This document shows positions 28,368 through 40,512 of a stretch of DNA of 64,000 bases, piece after piece. The notes beneath the pieces are model-generated. The model was not told the origin of the DNA. It did no database searches and saw nothing but the letters and a program-made list of their open reading frames with translations. The DNA lies in NCBI RefSeq assembly GCF_018882085.1, contig NZ_JACVPB010000004.1, positions 124,001-188,000 of the forward strand. The letters run 5' to 3'. How positions within the stretch are numbered: position 1 is the first letter of the stretch; each line of letters begins with the position of its first letter. This DNA is from Polynucleobacter sp. AP-Reno-20A-A9. GTDB lineage: Bacteria; Pseudomonadota; Gammaproteobacteria; Burkholderiales; Burkholderiaceae. The position numbers and the translations under genes are program-made.

Positions 28368-29834
28368 TCAGAGTTTGCTGACAGCGACATGCTGCAACAG
28401 ATTAATTACAGCAGGATGAATGATGTCGGTAAATGGCTTTGGATAGACACCCATACCAATTACACAGATAGATAAAACTGCCATCAAGAAATATTCTCGG
28501 CAATTCAAATCCTTCAACTCTTCAACGTGAGCATTGTTAACGGTGCCGAAAAATACGCGCTTCACCATCCATAAGGAATAAGCGGCACCCAAGATCAATG
28601 CTGTAGCAGCCAGGATGCCAATGACAAAGTCATAATCAACGGCCGCCAAAATCACCATGAATTCACCAACAAAGCCTGAGGTAGCTGGTAAACCGCAGTT
28701 AGCCATCGCCATTAATACGGCAAATGCAGTAAATGCAGGCATGCGATGAACTACGCCACCGTAATCAGCTATCTGACGTGTATGCATGCGGTCGTATAGA
28801 ACGCCAATGGACAAGAACATAGCGCCGGCTACAAAACCGTGTGAAATCATCTGCACAATTCCGCCCTCAATACCCAGTGGGCTAAAGAGGAAGAAGCCTA
28901 AGGTAACAAATCCCATGTGAGCCACAGAAGAATAGGCAACCAACTTTTTCATGTCCTTTTGGACAAGCGCAACTGCACCTACATAAATTACTGCTACCAA
29001 AGACAAGAAGATGACGAATGGACCTAAATATTGGCTTGCATCTGGCGCGATTGGTAAAGAGAAGCGAAGGAATCCGTAGGCACCCAATTTCAACATAATG
29101 GCAGCCAAGACTACTGAGCCACCCGTTGGCGCCTCAACGTGTACATCTGGCAACCAAGTGTGCAATGGCCACATCGGAACCTTTACAGCAAATGCCATAA
29201 AGAATGCCGCAAACAATAGGATCTGCTCAACAATATCTAAGCGAGCATTTTGCCAAGCCAAGATATCAAAAGTATTGGTCACGTTGTACAAGTACAGCAT
29301 GGCAATCAATGTAAGTAAGGAGCCAAGCAAGGTATACAAGAAGAATTTGAATGCCGCATAAATACGGTTATGGCCGCCCCATACGCCAATGATGATGTAC
29401 ATCGGTATTAACGTCGCCTCAAAGAAGACGTAGAACAGCAATGCATCAAGAGCACAAAATACGCCGATCATCAATCCAGAAAGGATCATGAATGAGGCCA
29501 TATATTGCGATACCTTAGTTTGAATCACCTCCCAAGCTGCAATCACCACAATGATGTTGATGAACGCTGTTAGAACAATGAACCAAACGGAAATGCCGTC
29601 AATACCCAGGTGGTAGTTAATGTCGTAACGTGGAATCCAGCTGATCTTTTCGACAAACTGCATTCCAGAGTTAGCGATATCAAAGTTAACTAACAATGGA
29701 AGAGTTGCTATAAAGCTGAGAACAGCTCCAATTAGAGTCAACCAGCGTACGCCAGCAGTTGATCTTTCAGACCCATAAAACAAAATAATGAGTCCAAAGA
29801 CAATCGGGGTCCAAATGGCGTAAGAAAGAATCAT
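28368..29834 (-). CDS. nuoM: NADH-quinone oxidoreductase subunit M
   Basis: A 488-residue antiporter-like subunit of the complex I membrane arm. Conserved features are the glutamate in FFEATLIPMYIIIGVWGG, the lysine-containing VKVPMWPLHTWLPDVHVEAPTGG loop (split here as VKVPMWPLHT then WLPDVHVEAP), and KKLVAYSSVAHMGFV. It lies 10 bases before nuoN and 24 bases after nuoL on the same strand. Confidence 0.97.
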   Translation of the reverse strand: MILSYAIWTPIVFGLIILFYGSERSTAGVRWLTLIGAVLSFIATLPLLVNFDIANSGMQFVEKISWIPRYDINYHLGIDGISVWFIVLTAFINIIVVIAAWEVIQTKVSQYMASFMILSGLMIGVFCALDALLFYVFFEATLIPMYIIIGVWGGHNRIYAAFKFFLYTLLGSLLTLIAMLYLYNVTNTFDILAWQNARLDIVEQILLFAAFFMAFAVKVPMWPLHTWLPDVHVEAPTGGSVVLAAIMLKLGAYGFLRFSLPIAPDASQYLGPFVIFLSLVAVIYVGAVALVQKDMKKLVAYSSVAHMGFVTLGFFLFSPLGIEGGIVQMISHGFVAGAMFLSIGVLYDRMHTRQIADYGGVVHRMPAFTAFAVLMAMANCGLPATSGFVGEFMVILAAVDYDFVIGILAATALILGAAYSLWMVKRVFFGTVNNAHVEELKDLNCREYFLMAVLSICVIGMGVYPKPFTDIIHPAVINLLQHVAVSKL

Positions 29835-29858
29835 AGTGGCTACTTAAGTAACAAAGGC

Positions 29859-31919
29859 CTAGCGAACAAAAGGCAGGTAAGCATATAAAACCCAAGCTAA
29901 CAATACCGCCAAGCCCGCAATCATTGCGAAGGCATAGTGGTATAGATAACCGGATTGCAAATGACGAATTACTCCGGCAAAGCGCCCAACTGCATGCGCA
30001 CTGCCATTAACGAAGAAACCATCGATAATCTTTTGATCACCGCGATGCCATAAGAATCTGCCAATCCAAATAAGACCTTTAGCAAACACTGCTTGGTTAA
30101 TTTCATCGAGGTAATACTTGTTATCAAATAATTTCTTGATTGGCGCAAATGTTTGAGCAACTTTTGCCGGCAATTTAGGTGCCCAGAGGTAACCAATCGC
30201 AGCAGTTAACACACCAAGAACTACCAGCAATAGTACTGGCGATGTGAATGCATGAATGGCCATCGCAACTGGACCATGGAACTCATCTTCCAACTCTTTC
30301 ATTACCGGATGGCGGGCTAAGTCAATAAAGATGGAATCGCCAAAGTAAGTTCCGAATAACAAGGGTGAGATTGTGTAGAAACCAATGATGACAGAAGGGA
30401 TCGCCAAAAGAATCAATGGCAATGTCACTACGAATGGTGATTCATGAGGCTTTTGACCTGGAGCTAAACCATGGCGTGCGTGATCATCGCCCTGCTCCGC
30501 ATGATCATGATGATGATCGTGGGTATGTGAATCCCCGTGACCCCAGCGTGCTTTACCGTGGAATACGTAGAAATACAAGCGGAATGAATACAGAGCCGTG
30601 ACGAATACACTAGCCATGACTGCAAAGTAGGCAAAGCCTGAACCAGGGATATGACTCGCGGCCACCGCTTCAATAATGGAGTCTTTTGAGTAAAAGCCCG
30701 AAAAGAATGGGGTTCCAACCAGAGCCAGATTACCCAACAACATCATCAAGCAAGTAATTGGCATGTATTTCCACAGGCCACCCATCTTGCGCATATCTTG
30801 TTCGTGATGCATGCCAAGAATCACGCTACCTGCAGCAAGGAATAGCAACGCCTTAAAGAAGGCGTGAGTCATCAAATGGAAGATGGCTACTGGATAAGCT
30901 GAAACACCTAATGCAACAGTCATATAACCCAACTGAGATAGGGTTGAATAAGCCACCACACGCTTGATATCGTTTTGCACGATGCCAAGGAAGCCCATAA
31001 AGAGCGCTGTGATTGAGCCAATCACCAAGATAAAGCTCAAAGCTACATCTGAAAGCTCAAACAGCGGTGACATACGAGACACCATGAAAATACCAGCAGT
31101 AACCATGGTTGCAGCATGAATCAATGCAGAGATTGGTGTTGGGCCTTCCATTGAGTCTGGCAACCAGACATGCAATGGGAATTGAGCAGACTTACCCATT
31201 GCACCGATGAATAAACAGATGCAAGCAACTGTCATCAAATTCCAGCTTGTCCCAGGCAATGTCTGGGCTGCTAAAGCAGAATTTTGAGAAAAGATCACGT
31301 CATATTGCATCGAGCCAGTACTAGCCAACAGAATACCGATGCCCAAGATGAAGCCAAAGTCACCGACGCGGTTAACTAAGAAAGCCTTCATGTTGGCAAA
31401 CACTGCAGACTGGCGCTCAAAATAAAAGCCAATCAATAAATAAGAAACCACACCCACTGCTTCCCAGCCAAAGAAAAGTTGCAATAGGTTATTACTCATC
31501 ACCAACATCAACATAGCGAAGGTGAATAAAGAAATATAGGAGAAGAAGCGGTTATAGCCCTCCTCGCCATGCATGTAGCCGATGGTGTAGATATGAACCA
31601 TCAATGACACAAATGTCACCACACACATCATCGTTGCCGTTAAGGGGTCGATTAAGAAGCCGATATCTAAATTGAGTTCGCCTAATTGCATCCAATGGTA
31701 AACGGTACCATTGAAATAAAAGCCATCCATCACCTGAACTAGTACATTGCAAGAAAGCACGAAAGCAATGGTTACACCCAAAATAGTCACAAACTGACTG
31801 GCACCATGGCCAATTCGGTTGCCGCCTAATTTGGTACCAAAGAAACCGGCAATGATGGAGCCGACTAGTGGCGCCAAAGGAATAGCGCAGAGTACAGGAA
31901 TGTTTAAGGTCAATTGCAT
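29859..31919 (-). CDS. nuoL: NADH-quinone oxidoreductase subunit L
   Basis: The 686-residue distal proton-pumping subunit, with the N-terminal Proton_antipo_N segment, the core (GWEAVGVVSYLLIGFYF; AQFPLHVWLPDSMEGPTP) and the long C-terminal lateral helix region. A His/Asp-rich hydrophilic loop at about residues 458-481 contains the string DSHTHDHHHDHAEQGDDHA. It lies 2 bases after nuoK. Confidence 0.97.
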   Translation of the reverse strand: MQLTLNIPVLCAIPLAPLVGSIIAGFFGTKLGGNRIGHGASQFVTILGVTIAFVLSCNVLVQVMDGFYFNGTVYHWMQLGELNLDIGFLIDPLTATMMCVVTFVSLMVHIYTIGYMHGEEGYNRFFSYISLFTFAMLMLVMSNNLLQLFFGWEAVGVVSYLLIGFYFERQSAVFANMKAFLVNRVGDFGFILGIGILLASTGSMQYDVIFSQNSALAAQTLPGTSWNLMTVACICLFIGAMGKSAQFPLHVWLPDSMEGPTPISALIHAATMVTAGIFMVSRMSPLFELSDVALSFILVIGSITALFMGFLGIVQNDIKRVVAYSTLSQLGYMTVALGVSAYPVAIFHLMTHAFFKALLFLAAGSVILGMHHEQDMRKMGGLWKYMPITCLMMLLGNLALVGTPFFSGFYSKDSIIEAVAASHIPGSGFAYFAVMASVFVTALYSFRLYFYVFHGKARWGHGDSHTHDHHHDHAEQGDDHARHGLAPGQKPHESPFVVTLPLILLAIPSVIIGFYTISPLLFGTYFGDSIFIDLARHPVMKELEDEFHGPVAMAIHAFTSPVLLLVVLGVLTAAIGYLWAPKLPAKVAQTFAPIKKLFDNKYYLDEINQAVFAKGLIWIGRFLWHRGDQKIIDGFFVNGSAHAVGRFAGVIRHLQSGYLYHYAFAMIAGLAVLLAWVLYAYLPFVR

Positions 31920-31921
31920 GA

Positions 31922-32230
31922 CTAGCCTTTTAGGTGGTCAAGATCATCGGCGTTAATGGTGTCTACCTTACGGAAGAGCACAACTAAAATTGCCAAGCCG
32001 ATAGCCGCTTCAGCAGCTGCCACAGTCAAAATAAAGAATACGAATACTTGACCAGCCATATCACCCAAATAATGGGAGAAAGCCACAAAGTTCATGTTCA
32101 CCGAGAGAAGCATCAATTCGATTGCCATCAGCAACACGATGACATTCTTTCGATTTAGGAAAATCCCAATGACACTGGTTGCGAATAAGATTGCACCCAG
32201 CACCAAATAATGAGCGAGAGTGATATTCAT
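31922..32230 (-). CDS. nuoK: NADH-quinone oxidoreductase subunit K
   Basis: A 102-residue three-helix membrane subunit homologous to MrpC. The two membrane glutamates important for proton translocation are visible in [10 protein letters not shown] and [11 protein letters not shown]. The start overlaps the nuoJ stop by 4 bases (ATGA), indicating coupled translation. Confidence 0.97.
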   Translation of the reverse strand: MNITLAHYLVLGAILFATSVIGIFLNRKNVIVLLMAIELMLLSVNMNFVAFSHYLGDMAGQVFVFFILTVAAAEAAIGLAILVVLFRKVDTINADDLDHLKG

Positions 32231-32874
32231 TTCTTCTCCCCTCTTACGTCTTGCTTTGCAGCCATATCTGAATCCATTTTCACGATGCGCATGCGATCTG
32301 CAGCAACCACATTCACTTGCTCGTGAATATTTTGTGTTTTAGAGTCTTTGCGATTACGCAATGTCAACGCTACAGCGGCAATAATCGCTACTAATAAGAT
32401 CACACCAGCCACTTCAAAGGCGTAAACATAATCCACAAAGATCAACATCCCCAAAGCTTGGGTATTGTTTGCCATCATCTCTTCTGGCATGGGTTGCACC
32501 GGCGCATTAGTTCCAATAAAGCTACGAATGATCACAATCGATAACTCAAGAACAATGACGGCACCCATCAAGAAGGCAACAGGTAGAAACTTTTTGAAAT
32601 CGCGACGTAAATGTTCAATATCTAAATCCAACATCATCACCACGAAGAGGAACAAGACCATTACTGCGCCAACATAGACCAAAATCAGGGCCAAGCTCAA
32701 AAATTCGGCCTTGAGCAACATCCAAAGACCAGATGCACAAAAGAATGCCAGCACCAAGAATAGTGCTGCATGAACTGGATTGCGGGCGGTAATTACACGC
32801 AGTGCAGAAATTACCAATAAGCCTGCAAAGCCATAAAAAAACATGGCAAATAAAGTAGATGGATCGAATGTCAT
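32227..32874 (-). CDS. nuoJ: NADH-quinone oxidoreductase subunit J
   Basis: A 215-residue membrane subunit with about five helices. The conserved helix 3 segment [21 protein letters not shown] is visible in part as [11 protein letters not shown]. The C-terminal roughly 40 residues form a charged cytoplasmic tail, somewhat longer than in E. coli. It overlaps nuoK downstream and follows nuoI by 20 bases. Confidence 0.96.
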   Translation of the reverse strand: MTFDPSTLFAMFFYGFAGLLVISALRVITARNPVHAALFLVLAFFCASGLWMLLKAEFLSLALILVYVGAVMVLFLFVVMMLDLDIEHLRRDFKKFLPVAFLMGAVIVLELSIVIIRSFIGTNAPVQPMPEEMMANNTQALGMLIFVDYVYAFEVAGVILLVAIIAAVALTLRNRKDSKTQNIHEQVNVVAADRMRIVKMDSDMAAKQDVRGEKK

Positions 32875-32894
32875 ATTAGTTAAGCTCGATTCGA

Positions 32895-33386
32895 TTAACG
32901 GTAAGGTGCATCAGCTGCACGGTTAGCGGCGATATCTTTTTCATATTTATCACCAACAGCTAAAAGCATGTCTTTAGTGAAATACAAATCGCCGCGCTTA
33001 TCGCCGAAATATTCAAAAATATTTGTTTCAACAATAGCGTCGACTGGACAGGCCTCTTCACAGAAGCCGCAGAAAATACATTTTGTAAGGTCAATATCAT
33101 AACGACTAGTGCGACGAGTACCATCATCACGCTCAGCAGTTTCAATGGTGATCGCATAAGCTGGGCATACTGCCTCACATAACTTGCAACCGATACAACG
33201 CTCTTCACCATTTTCATAGCGACGAAGTGCATGCAATCCGCGAAAGCGACTAGATAACGGTGTCTTTTCTTCTGGATATTGAACAGTAATTTTTGGCTTG
33301 AAGAGGTAGCGTCCAGTAATGGACATGCCGACCAAGATGTCTCTCAGCATCAAGCTATCGAGGAATTGGGAAATTTTCTTAAACAT
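32895..33386 (-). CDS. nuoI: NADH-quinone oxidoreductase subunit I (two 4Fe-4S clusters)
   Basis: The 163-residue ferredoxin-like subunit carries clusters N6a and N6b, ligated by [12 protein letters not shown] and [12 protein letters not shown]. It passes electrons from the NADH module towards NuoB. Length and spacing of both motifs are canonical. It lies between nuoH (11 bases upstream) and nuoJ. Confidence 0.98.
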   Translation of the reverse strand: MFKKISQFLDSLMLRDILVGMSITGRYLFKPKITVQYPEEKTPLSSRFRGLHALRRYENGEERCIGCKLCEAVCPAYAITIETAERDDGTRRTSRYDIDLTKCIFCGFCEEACPVDAIVETNIFEYFGDKRGDLYFTKDMLLAVGDKYEKDIAANRAADAPYR

Positions 33387-33397
33387 GATTTATCAAC

Positions 33398-34471
33398 TTA
33401 TTTCCAAATATTCCATGGGGAGACAACCCACGCGCCGATAACAACCACCCAGAATACGGAGATGGGAATAAAGATTTTCCAGCCTAAGCGCATGATTTGG
33501 TCATAGCGATAGCGCGGTAATGTTGCACGCAACCAAATAACGCAGGACAAGAGGAAGAATGTTTTGCCAAACAACCAGAAGAACCCTGGAATATCGCGCA
33601 AGATTGGCAAATCAACGATAGGCAACCAGCCACCCAAGAACATAATTGATGCAACAGCTGCAATCAAAATCATGTTGGCATACTCAGCCAAGAAGAACAT
33701 AGCAAAAGACATGCCTGAATACTCAACCATGTGGCCAGCAACAATCTCAGATTCGCCCTCAACTACGTCAAATGGATGGCGATTTGTTTCAGCAACACCA
33801 GAGATAAAGTAAATCAAGAACATGGGCAATAAAGGCAACCAATTCCACGAAAGGAAATTGAGGCCCATATTGGCGAAGTAACCCTGCTCTTGTGAGGTAA
33901 CGATGGCACTTAAGTTTAATGAACCAGAAGTAAGCAAGACCGTTACCAATGCAAAGCCCATTGCTATCTCATAAGAGATCATTTGCGCAGATGCGCGCAT
34001 TGCGCCAAGGAATGGGTATTTAGAGTTAGAAGACCAACCGGCCAAGATAACGCCATAAACACCAATAGAGGAAATAGCCATGATGTATAACAAGCCTGCG
34101 TTTACATCAGCCAGAATCATCTTAGCCTGAAATGGAATAACAGCCCAAGCAGCAAAAGCGGGCATGATCACCATGATTGGTGCTATGAAGTACAAAACTT
34201 TACTTGCTTGAGCAGGAGCAATAATCTCCTTCATCAGGAGCTTTAAAGCATCAGCAATTGGCTGCAATAAACCTAAGGGGCCAACACGATTTGGGCCAAG
34301 TCGAATATGCATCCAGCCAATGAGCTTTCTTTCCCAGAGAGTTAGGTAAGCCACACAACCAAACATTGGTAATACGATGATCACGATGCGCACTAATGCC
34401 CAAACTAAGGGCCACAGTGAGCCAAAAATAGCCTCACCCTGAGTGGTAATGAGGTTCAAGAAATTATCCAT
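33398..34471 (-). CDS. nuoH: NADH-quinone oxidoreductase subunit H
   Basis: A 357-residue membrane subunit with about eight helices that forms the quinone-access chamber with NuoB and NuoD. The conserved loops [19 protein letters not shown] and [20 protein letters not shown] are present, including the acidic residues implicated in coupling. It starts 8 bases after nuoG. Confidence 0.97.
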   Translation of the reverse strand: MDNFLNLITTQGEAIFGSLWPLVWALVRIVIIVLPMFGCVAYLTLWERKLIGWMHIRLGPNRVGPLGLLQPIADALKLLMKEIIAPAQASKVLYFIAPIMVIMPAFAAWAVIPFQAKMILADVNAGLLYIMAISSIGVYGVILAGWSSNSKYPFLGAMRASAQMISYEIAMGFALVTVLLTSGSLNLSAIVTSQEQGYFANMGLNFLSWNWLPLLPMFLIYFISGVAETNRHPFDVVEGESEIVAGHMVEYSGMSFAMFFLAEYANMILIAAVASIMFLGGWLPIVDLPILRDIPGFFWLFGKTFFLLSCVIWLRATLPRYRYDQIMRLGWKIFIPISVFWVVVIGAWVVSPWNIWK

Positions 34472-34479
34472 CTCGTCCC

Positions 34480-36801
34480 TTATGCCTTACTAATAGTTAC
34501 TGGACCAAACATCGATCCCAATTTTGCGCTAGCCATGGTACCCGCAGAAATTCGAACGGCACCCAGTGCTAAATTTGCTTCTAATATTGCTGGCATATCA
34601 ACTGATTGGTTTCCCTGAGTAACGCGCACTGCATCACCTTCTTTTAGACCTAATTCAGCGAAAGTATTTTTATTTAATCCAACCTGATTGCCGCGCTTAG
34701 CATCACGCGTTAATTGCAAAGCTGAAGAACGACGTACGATTTGGTCGCCAGCATAAATATTGACATCAGCCAAACGCTCAAGACCATTAAATGGCGCTAA
34801 ATTTCCATTGGCAACAGAAGAGCTTAAAGCTTTGTTATTTAGGCGATTGCAATATCCATCATCCAACGCCTCTCCCAGCACTTCCTCGGGAGCATTAAAC
34901 AAGAAACCATCCAAACCTAAGAGCCCACCTAGTACGCGCAATACTCTCCAGGCCGGACGTGAATCACCTAAAGGCTTCACTGAAGGCTGAACTGTTTGAA
35001 CCCTTCCTTCTAAATTCACAAAGCTTGAAACAGTTTCTGAGAACGCAGAGATAGGCAGAATGACATCGGCCACTTCTAACAAGTCTGAGCTCTTATATGC
35101 ACTTAATGCGATAACGGTGTTTGCTTTAGCCAATGCAGCACGAGCTGTCGTTGGATTAGGTAGATCAGAGTCAGGCTCGATATTCATCAAAATGACAGCA
35201 CGACGTTCGCCAGATAATACTGACTCAACACCAACGCCGTTTGCATTCACTAAAGATGCCCCTACTGCATTGCCACCAAGAGGCAAGAAGCCTAAAGTAG
35301 CACCAGTCTGCTCGGCGATAAATTGCGAAATGACGTGTAAGTCAGAAGCATGGTGATGGGCAATAGCAGCAGAGCCAAGCAATACAGCGGTCGACTCACC
35401 AGAGAGCAAGCTATCGGCAATTTTCTGCGCCGCAGGGGAAACTGCTAAGTTGGCGGTGCCTGCTGGCGCGCTTACTGATTTTGCTTTTGCAACAGCAAGT
35501 GCAACTTCACTCAATGCATTCAACCATGCGCTTGGAGCCGCAGAAATACCGCTGCTTGGTATCAACCAGTCATCGCCGCCTGCATCAATACGTAATACTT
35601 GCAAGGCACGCTTGCTGGCAGTACGAATACGAGCAGCCAATATAGGTTGGTCTTTGCGCAAGAAGCTACCTACAACCAATACACGATCTAATTCATTGAT
35701 CTTCGTAATTGGCATACCCAACCATGGAGCAGCTGCAGCCGCTTTCACATCAGTTTGGCGCAAACGAGTTTCAACTTGCTTGGAACCTAAGCCTCGAACC
35801 ATCTTTTGCAAGAGGTGCAATTCCTCAGTACTGGATATTGGATGAGCTAAAGCGCCAATGGACTCAGGACCACTTTCTGCTGAAATTGTTTTCAGAGAGT
35901 GAGTCACGTAGTCCAAGGCTGACTGCCAATCTGTTTCTAACCACTGGCCGCCCTGCTTCACCATTGGCGTAGTGACACGATCAGAGCTATTTAAACCTTC
36001 ATAAGAGAAGCGATCACGATCGCTAATCCAGCATTCATTAATCGCCTCATTTTCCAAGGCAACTACACGCATGACTTTGTTGGCTTTAGTCTGGACAGTA
36101 GTATTCGCACCCAAGCTATCGTGAGGGCTAACTGAACGCTTGCGACCTAATTCCCAAGTACGCGCCGCATAACGGAATGGCTTGCTTGTTAAAGCGCCTA
36201 CTGGACACAAATCAATCATGTTTCCAGACAACTCTGAATCAACAGTCTGACCAACAAAGGTGGTGATCTCTGAATGCTCGCCCCGGTTAACCATACCCAA
36301 TTCCATCACGCCGGCAACTTCTTGCCCAAAACGTACGCAACGAGTGCAGTGTATGCAACGAGTCATCTCTTGCATAGAGATCAATGGACCAACATTCTTG
36401 TGGAAAACAACACGCTTCTCTTCGTCATAGCGTGAATTGGATTTTCCATAGCCTACCGCCAAGTCTTGTAACTGGCACTCGCCACCTTGGTCACAAATTG
36501 GACAATCCAATGGGTGGTTAATTAGGAGGAACTCCATCACAGAACGTTGAGCTTCTACAGCTTTAGCAGAATGCGTAAACACCTTCATACCTTGAGTCAC
36601 TGGAGTCGCACACGCAGGCAATGGCTTAGGAGCCTTCTCCACCTCAACTAAACACATACGGCAGTTAGCCGCAATCGATAACTTCTTGTGATAGCAGAAG
36701 TGAGGAACGTAGGTGCCGAGCTTGTTCGCGGCGTGCATCACCATCGAACCTTGCGGAACTTCTACAGCCTTACCATCTAATTCGATTTCTACCATGCTCA
36801 C
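34480..36801 (-). CDS. nuoG: NADH-quinone oxidoreductase subunit G
   Basis: A 773-residue peripheral-arm subunit. The N-terminal 2Fe-2S ferredoxin domain has Cys in [18 protein letters not shown], then the His/Cys cluster region [14 protein letters not shown] and the 4Fe-4S site [13 protein letters not shown], followed by a molybdopterin-oxidoreductase-like domain without cofactor function. It is shorter than the roughly 900-residue E. coli protein, as usual for betaproteobacteria. It lies 26 bases after nuoF. Confidence 0.97.
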   Translation of the reverse strand: MSMVEIELDGKAVEVPQGSMVMHAANKLGTYVPHFCYHKKLSIAANCRMCLVEVEKAPKPLPACATPVTQGMKVFTHSAKAVEAQRSVMEFLLINHPLDCPICDQGGECQLQDLAVGYGKSNSRYDEEKRVVFHKNVGPLISMQEMTRCIHCTRCVRFGQEVAGVMELGMVNRGEHSEITTFVGQTVDSELSGNMIDLCPVGALTSKPFRYAARTWELGRKRSVSPHDSLGANTTVQTKANKVMRVVALENEAINECWISDRDRFSYEGLNSSDRVTTPMVKQGGQWLETDWQSALDYVTHSLKTISAESGPESIGALAHPISSTEELHLLQKMVRGLGSKQVETRLRQTDVKAAAAAPWLGMPITKINELDRVLVVGSFLRKDQPILAARIRTASKRALQVLRIDAGGDDWLIPSSGISAAPSAWLNALSEVALAVAKAKSVSAPAGTANLAVSPAAQKIADSLLSGESTAVLLGSAAIAHHHASDLHVISQFIAEQTGATLGFLPLGGNAVGASLVNANGVGVESVLSGERRAVILMNIEPDSDLPNPTTARAALAKANTVIALSAYKSSDLLEVADVILPISAFSETVSSFVNLEGRVQTVQPSVKPLGDSRPAWRVLRVLGGLLGLDGFLFNAPEEVLGEALDDGYCNRLNNKALSSSVANGNLAPFNGLERLADVNIYAGDQIVRRSSALQLTRDAKRGNQVGLNKNTFAELGLKEGDAVRVTQGNQSVDMPAILEANLALGAVRISAGTMASAKLGSMFGPVTISKA

Positions 36802-36827
36802 TTTTAGATATCCCGTGCTCTAAATCT

Positions 36828-38126
36828 TTATAAAGGTTTTGCAGAATCTAAGCAGCGCTTATGTTCTACGTGATACGCAAATTCATCCATGTAATGTTTC
36901 AACATGCCACGTACCGGCATTGCTGCTGCATCACCTAAAGCGCAAATCGTACGACCTTGAATATTGGCAGCTACGTCATTCAGCAAATCCAAATCCTCTG
37001 GACGCCCTTCACCATGTTCAATGCGATGAACAATGCGCCATAACCAACCAGTACCTTCACGACATGGTGTGCACTGACCACATGATTCTTCGTGGTAGAA
37101 GTAAGACAAACGTTCCAAGGCGCGAACCATACAACGTGTTTCATTCATCACAATCACAGCACCAGAACCCAGCATGGATCCTGCTTTTGCAATGCTGTCG
37201 TAATCCATGGTTAGATCCATCATCTGAGCACCAGGAATTACTGGTGCAGAAGACCCGCCAGGAATCACGGCCTTCAAAGCCTTGCCATCACGCATACCAC
37301 CAGCAAGCTTCAGAAGCTCTGCAAATGGAGTACCCAATGGAATTTCATAATTACCTGGATGTACAACATCACCAGAGACAGAGTAAATCTTCGTTCCACC
37401 GTTATTAGGTTTGCCAAGCTCTAAATACGCCTGACCACCAATTGCCAAAATAAAAGGCACGGCGGCAAATGTTTCGGTGTTGTTAATCGTAGTTGGTTTG
37501 CCATACAAACCAAAACTTGCAGGGAATGGCGGCTTAAAGCGTGGCTGACCTTTTTTGCCTTCTAAAGATTCGAGCAAAGCTGTTTCTTCACCGCAAATGT
37601 AAGCACCCCAACCTGGGGATGCATGCAATTGAAAGGAGAAGTCGCTTCCTAAAATTTTGTCACCCAGATATCCAGCAGCGCGAGCCTCTTCAAGCGCTTC
37701 TTCAAACCGTGAATACACTTCCCAGATTTCACCATGAATGTAGTTGTAACCAACTGTAATACCCATGGTGTAAGCGCCAATGATCATGCCTTCGATCAAA
37801 GCGTGTGGGTTATAGCGCATGATGTCACGGTCTTTAAAAGTACCCGGTTCACCCTCGTCACTATTACAAACTAAATATTTTTGCCCCGGGAATTGACGTG
37901 GCATGAAGCTCCACTTCAAACCTGTTGGGAAGCCTGCGCCTCCGCGACCACGCAACGAAGATGCTTTTAATTCAGCAATGATGGCATCAGGAGAAACTTT
38001 GTCATTAATTAATCGACGTAATTGTTGATAGCCACCACGACTTTCGTAATCCTTTAAACGCCAGTTATCCCCATTTAACCCAGCGAGGATTAAAGGCTTG
38101 ATATGGCGATCGTGCAAGCTGGTCAT
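36828..38126 (-). CDS. nuoF: NADH-quinone oxidoreductase subunit F (NADH- and FMN-binding)
   Basis: The 432-residue flavoprotein oxidises NADH and passes electrons through FMN to cluster N3. [15 protein letters not shown] carries the NADH/FMN glycine-rich loop, [17 protein letters not shown] the second binding element, and [10 protein letters not shown] with a later Cys the 4Fe-4S ligands. The start overlaps the nuoE stop by 4 bases (ATGA). Confidence 0.98.
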   Translation of the reverse strand: MTSLHDRHIKPLILAGLNGDNWRLKDYESRGGYQQLRRLINDKVSPDAIIAELKASSLRGRGGAGFPTGLKWSFMPRQFPGQKYLVCNSDEGEPGTFKDRDIMRYNPHALIEGMIIGAYTMGITVGYNYIHGEIWEVYSRFEEALEEARAAGYLGDKILGSDFSFQLHASPGWGAYICGEETALLESLEGKKGQPRFKPPFPASFGLYGKPTTINNTETFAAVPFILAIGGQAYLELGKPNNGGTKIYSVSGDVVHPGNYEIPLGTPFAELLKLAGGMRDGKALKAVIPGGSSAPVIPGAQMMDLTMDYDSIAKAGSMLGSGAVIVMNETRCMVRALERLSYFYHEESCGQCTPCREGTGWLWRIVHRIEHGEGRPEDLDLLNDVAANIQGRTICALGDAAAMPVRGMLKHYMDEFAYHVEHKRCLDSAKPL

Positions 38127-38641
38127 GCTGCTTTCCCTTCTGCACGTAATTCATTTAGCAAAGCATCAATCTTCTCTTTGCTCATAAAGCTGCACATACG
38201 CTTGTCATTCACCAACATCACCGGTGAATCACCACAAGCACCCATGCACTCACCTTCTTTCAAGGTGAAGGTTCCACAAGACGTAGTTTCGTTGTAGCTA
38301 ATACCTAGAGTTTCTTTTAGGTACGAAGCAGCTGTTTCACCATGGGTTAATTGACAAGGCAAGTTAGTACAGATCACTAATTTGTATTTACCAATCTTCT
38401 TGGTGTTGTACATATTGTAAAAAGTAGCCACTTCATCAACAGCGATGCTTGGCATTTCTAAAATCTGGGCAACCGTTTCAATTACTTCAGGGGAAACCCA
38501 ACCCACCTCAGTTTGGGCAGCAATTAAACAGGCCATCACGGCAGACTGCTTGTGCTCAGCGGGATACTTAGCGATATTGCGATGAATATCGGCTAGTGTT
38601 TTATCAGAAAGTTGAAGAGTGGTAGTCATTAAATATTCCAT
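38123..38641 (-). CDS. nuoE: NADH-quinone oxidoreductase subunit E (2Fe-2S)
   Basis: A thioredoxin-fold subunit holding cluster N1a; ligands are in [12 protein letters not shown] and [12 protein letters not shown]. Two starts are possible: ATG at 38641 (AGG 6 bases upstream, 172 residues) and ATG at 38629 (GGA 7 bases upstream, 168 residues); I keep the longer. It lies 11 bases after nuoD and overlaps nuoF. Confidence 0.96.
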   Translation of the reverse strand: MEYLMTTTLQLSDKTLADIHRNIAKYPAEHKQSAVMACLIAAQTEVGWVSPEVIETVAQILEMPSIAVDEVATFYNMYNTKKIGKYKLVICTNLPCQLTHGETAASYLKETLGISYNETTSCGTFTLKEGECMGACGDSPVMLVNDKRMCSFMSKEKIDALLNELRAEGKAA

Positions 38642-38652
38642 GGCACGCCTAA

Positions 38653-39906
38653 TTAGCGGTCAATCTCCCCGAACACAATATCTTGGGTACCAATAATGGT
38701 TACTGCATCGGCCAACATGTGACCGCGTGACATTTCATCCATTGCAGATAAATGCACAAAGCCTGGCGCACGAATCTTCAAGCGATATGGCTTGTTGGCG
38801 CCATCAGAAATCAAGTAAATACCAAATTCGCCCTTAGGGTGCTCAACAGCGGAGTAAGCCTCACCATCAGGAACGTGAATTCCTTCGGTGAATAGTTTGA
38901 AATGGTGAATCAACTCTTCCATATTGGTTTTCATATCCACACGCTTTGGAGGAGAAACCTTGTGGTTATCGCTCATCACAGGACCTGGATTTGCTTTTAA
39001 CCAAGCTACGCACTGCTTGATAATGCGATTAGATTGACGCATCTCTTCCATGCGCACCAAATAACGATCATATGAATCGCCATTGACGCCTACTGGAATA
39101 TCAAAATCTAAGCGATCATAGACTTCATACGGCTGCTTCTTTCGCAAATCCCACTCAATTCCAGAGCCACGCAACATTGGGCCAGTGAAGCCAAGCTGCA
39201 ATGCACGCTCTGGAGTCACGATACCGATATTGACTAAACGCTGCTTCCAAATACGGTTATCAGTTAAGAGATTGCAATACTCGTCAACATTGGCATCAAA
39301 GCCATTGGTAAATTGCTCGATGAAGTCCAGTAATGTACCGCTACGGTTTTCATTCAAACGCTTGATAGCAGATGTACTGCGAATCTTGTTCTTGGTGTAC
39401 TGAGCCATCTGATCAGGCAAATCGCGATAAACGCCACCTGGACGATAGTAAGCAGCGTGCATACGCGCACCAGATACCGCCTCGTACATATCAAATATAT
39501 CTTCGCGATCACGGAATGCGTACAAGAAGACTGCCATCGCACCAACGTCTAAGCCATGGCAACCAATCCAAAGCAAGTGATTTAGCAGTCGAGTCAGTTC
39601 GTCGTAAATCACCCGAATGTATTGAGCGCGCAATGGAACATCGACTTGCAGCAATTTTTCAATGGCCATGACATAAGCATGCTCATTGGACATCATAGAA
39701 ACGTAATCTAAACGATCCATATATGGAACGTTTTGAATCCAAGTACGTGTTTCAGCCAATTTCTCAGTAGCGCGATGCAATAAACCGATATGCGGATCGG
39801 CACGCTGAATTACCTCGCCATCGAGCTCAAGTACTAAGCGTAATACGCCGTGAGCCGCAGGATGCTGGGGGCCAAAATTGAGGGTGTAGTTCTTAATTTG
39901 TGCCAT
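38653..39906 (-). CDS. nuoD: NADH-quinone oxidoreductase subunit D
   Basis: A 417-residue subunit related to the [NiFe]-hydrogenase large subunit that forms the quinone site with NuoB. Conserved features are [19 protein letters not shown] near the N-terminus, with the quinone-site His, [11 protein letters not shown], and the C-terminal [21 protein letters not shown] ending (from residue 397). It is separate from nuoC by 3 bases, not fused as in E. coli. Confidence 0.98.
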   Translation of the reverse strand: MAQIKNYTLNFGPQHPAAHGVLRLVLELDGEVIQRADPHIGLLHRATEKLAETRTWIQNVPYMDRLDYVSMMSNEHAYVMAIEKLLQVDVPLRAQYIRVIYDELTRLLNHLLWIGCHGLDVGAMAVFLYAFRDREDIFDMYEAVSGARMHAAYYRPGGVYRDLPDQMAQYTKNKIRSTSAIKRLNENRSGTLLDFIEQFTNGFDANVDEYCNLLTDNRIWKQRLVNIGIVTPERALQLGFTGPMLRGSGIEWDLRKKQPYEVYDRLDFDIPVGVNGDSYDRYLVRMEEMRQSNRIIKQCVAWLKANPGPVMSDNHKVSPPKRVDMKTNMEELIHHFKLFTEGIHVPDGEAYSAVEHPKGEFGIYLISDGANKPYRLKIRAPGFVHLSAMDEMSRGHMLADAVTIIGTQDIVFGEIDR

Positions 39907-39909
39907 GAC

Positions 39910-40509
39910 TTAAACCGGACCTCCATACTGCTCTTCACGAACAATACGTGGAGTAATTTCGCGAGCCTCAATCGTAACCGGCTGATAGACAACGCGCTTT
40001 AACTCTGGGTCGTAACGCATTTCCACATTGCCGCTGATTGGGAAATCTTTTCTAAAAGGATGGCCAATAAAGCCATAGTCAGTAAGAATGCGACGCAAGT
40101 CATCATGACCGTCAAACAGAATGCCGTAAAGATCGAAAGCTTCACGCTCAAACCAATTGGCAGCAGCCCAAACTGGCGTTAGTGAAGCAACAACTGGGTA
40201 GGAATCGTCTGGAGCAAATACTCGAACACGTAAACGCCAGTTATGTTGTAAAGACAATAGATGACTTACAACGCCAAAGCGCAGACCGCTCCATGCTCCA
40301 TCACGAAAATCTTGGTAATCGACACCGCATAAATCAATCAATTGCTCAAAAGCAAGCGAAGGATCATCACGTAACAACATTGCAGATTCAAAATAAGTAT
40401 TCGCATTAACAACAACGGTGACTTCGCCCAATGCAACCTGAATGGATTTAGCGCGCTTACCTAAAACTTTTTCTAAGTTAGCTGCTAACTGAATTAAACG
40501 ATCTGACAT
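39910..40509 (-). CDS. nuoC: NADH-quinone oxidoreductase subunit C
   Basis: A 199-residue hydrophilic subunit of the connecting module, with the 30-kDa family signature ERE(A)[18 protein letters not shown] and the following [12 protein letters not shown]. Length is normal for an unfused betaproteobacterial NuoC. It lies 3 bases from both nuoB and nuoD. Confidence 0.97.
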   Translation of the reverse strand: MSDRLIQLAANLEKVLGKRAKSIQVALGEVTVVVNANTYFESAMLLRDDPSLAFEQLIDLCGVDYQDFRDGAWSGLRFGVVSHLLSLQHNWRLRVRVFAPDDSYPVVASLTPVWAAANWFEREAFDLYGILFDGHDDLRRILTDYGFIGHPFRKDFPISGNVEMRYDPELKRVVYQPVTIEAREITPRIVREEQYGGPV

Positions 40510-40512
40510 AAC

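Noticed and set aside
36839-37408. 189-codon plus-strand frame opposite nuoF
   Set aside because: It is antisense to an intact nuoF; composition (rich in His, Gln, Cys and Ser) is typical of a shadow frame.
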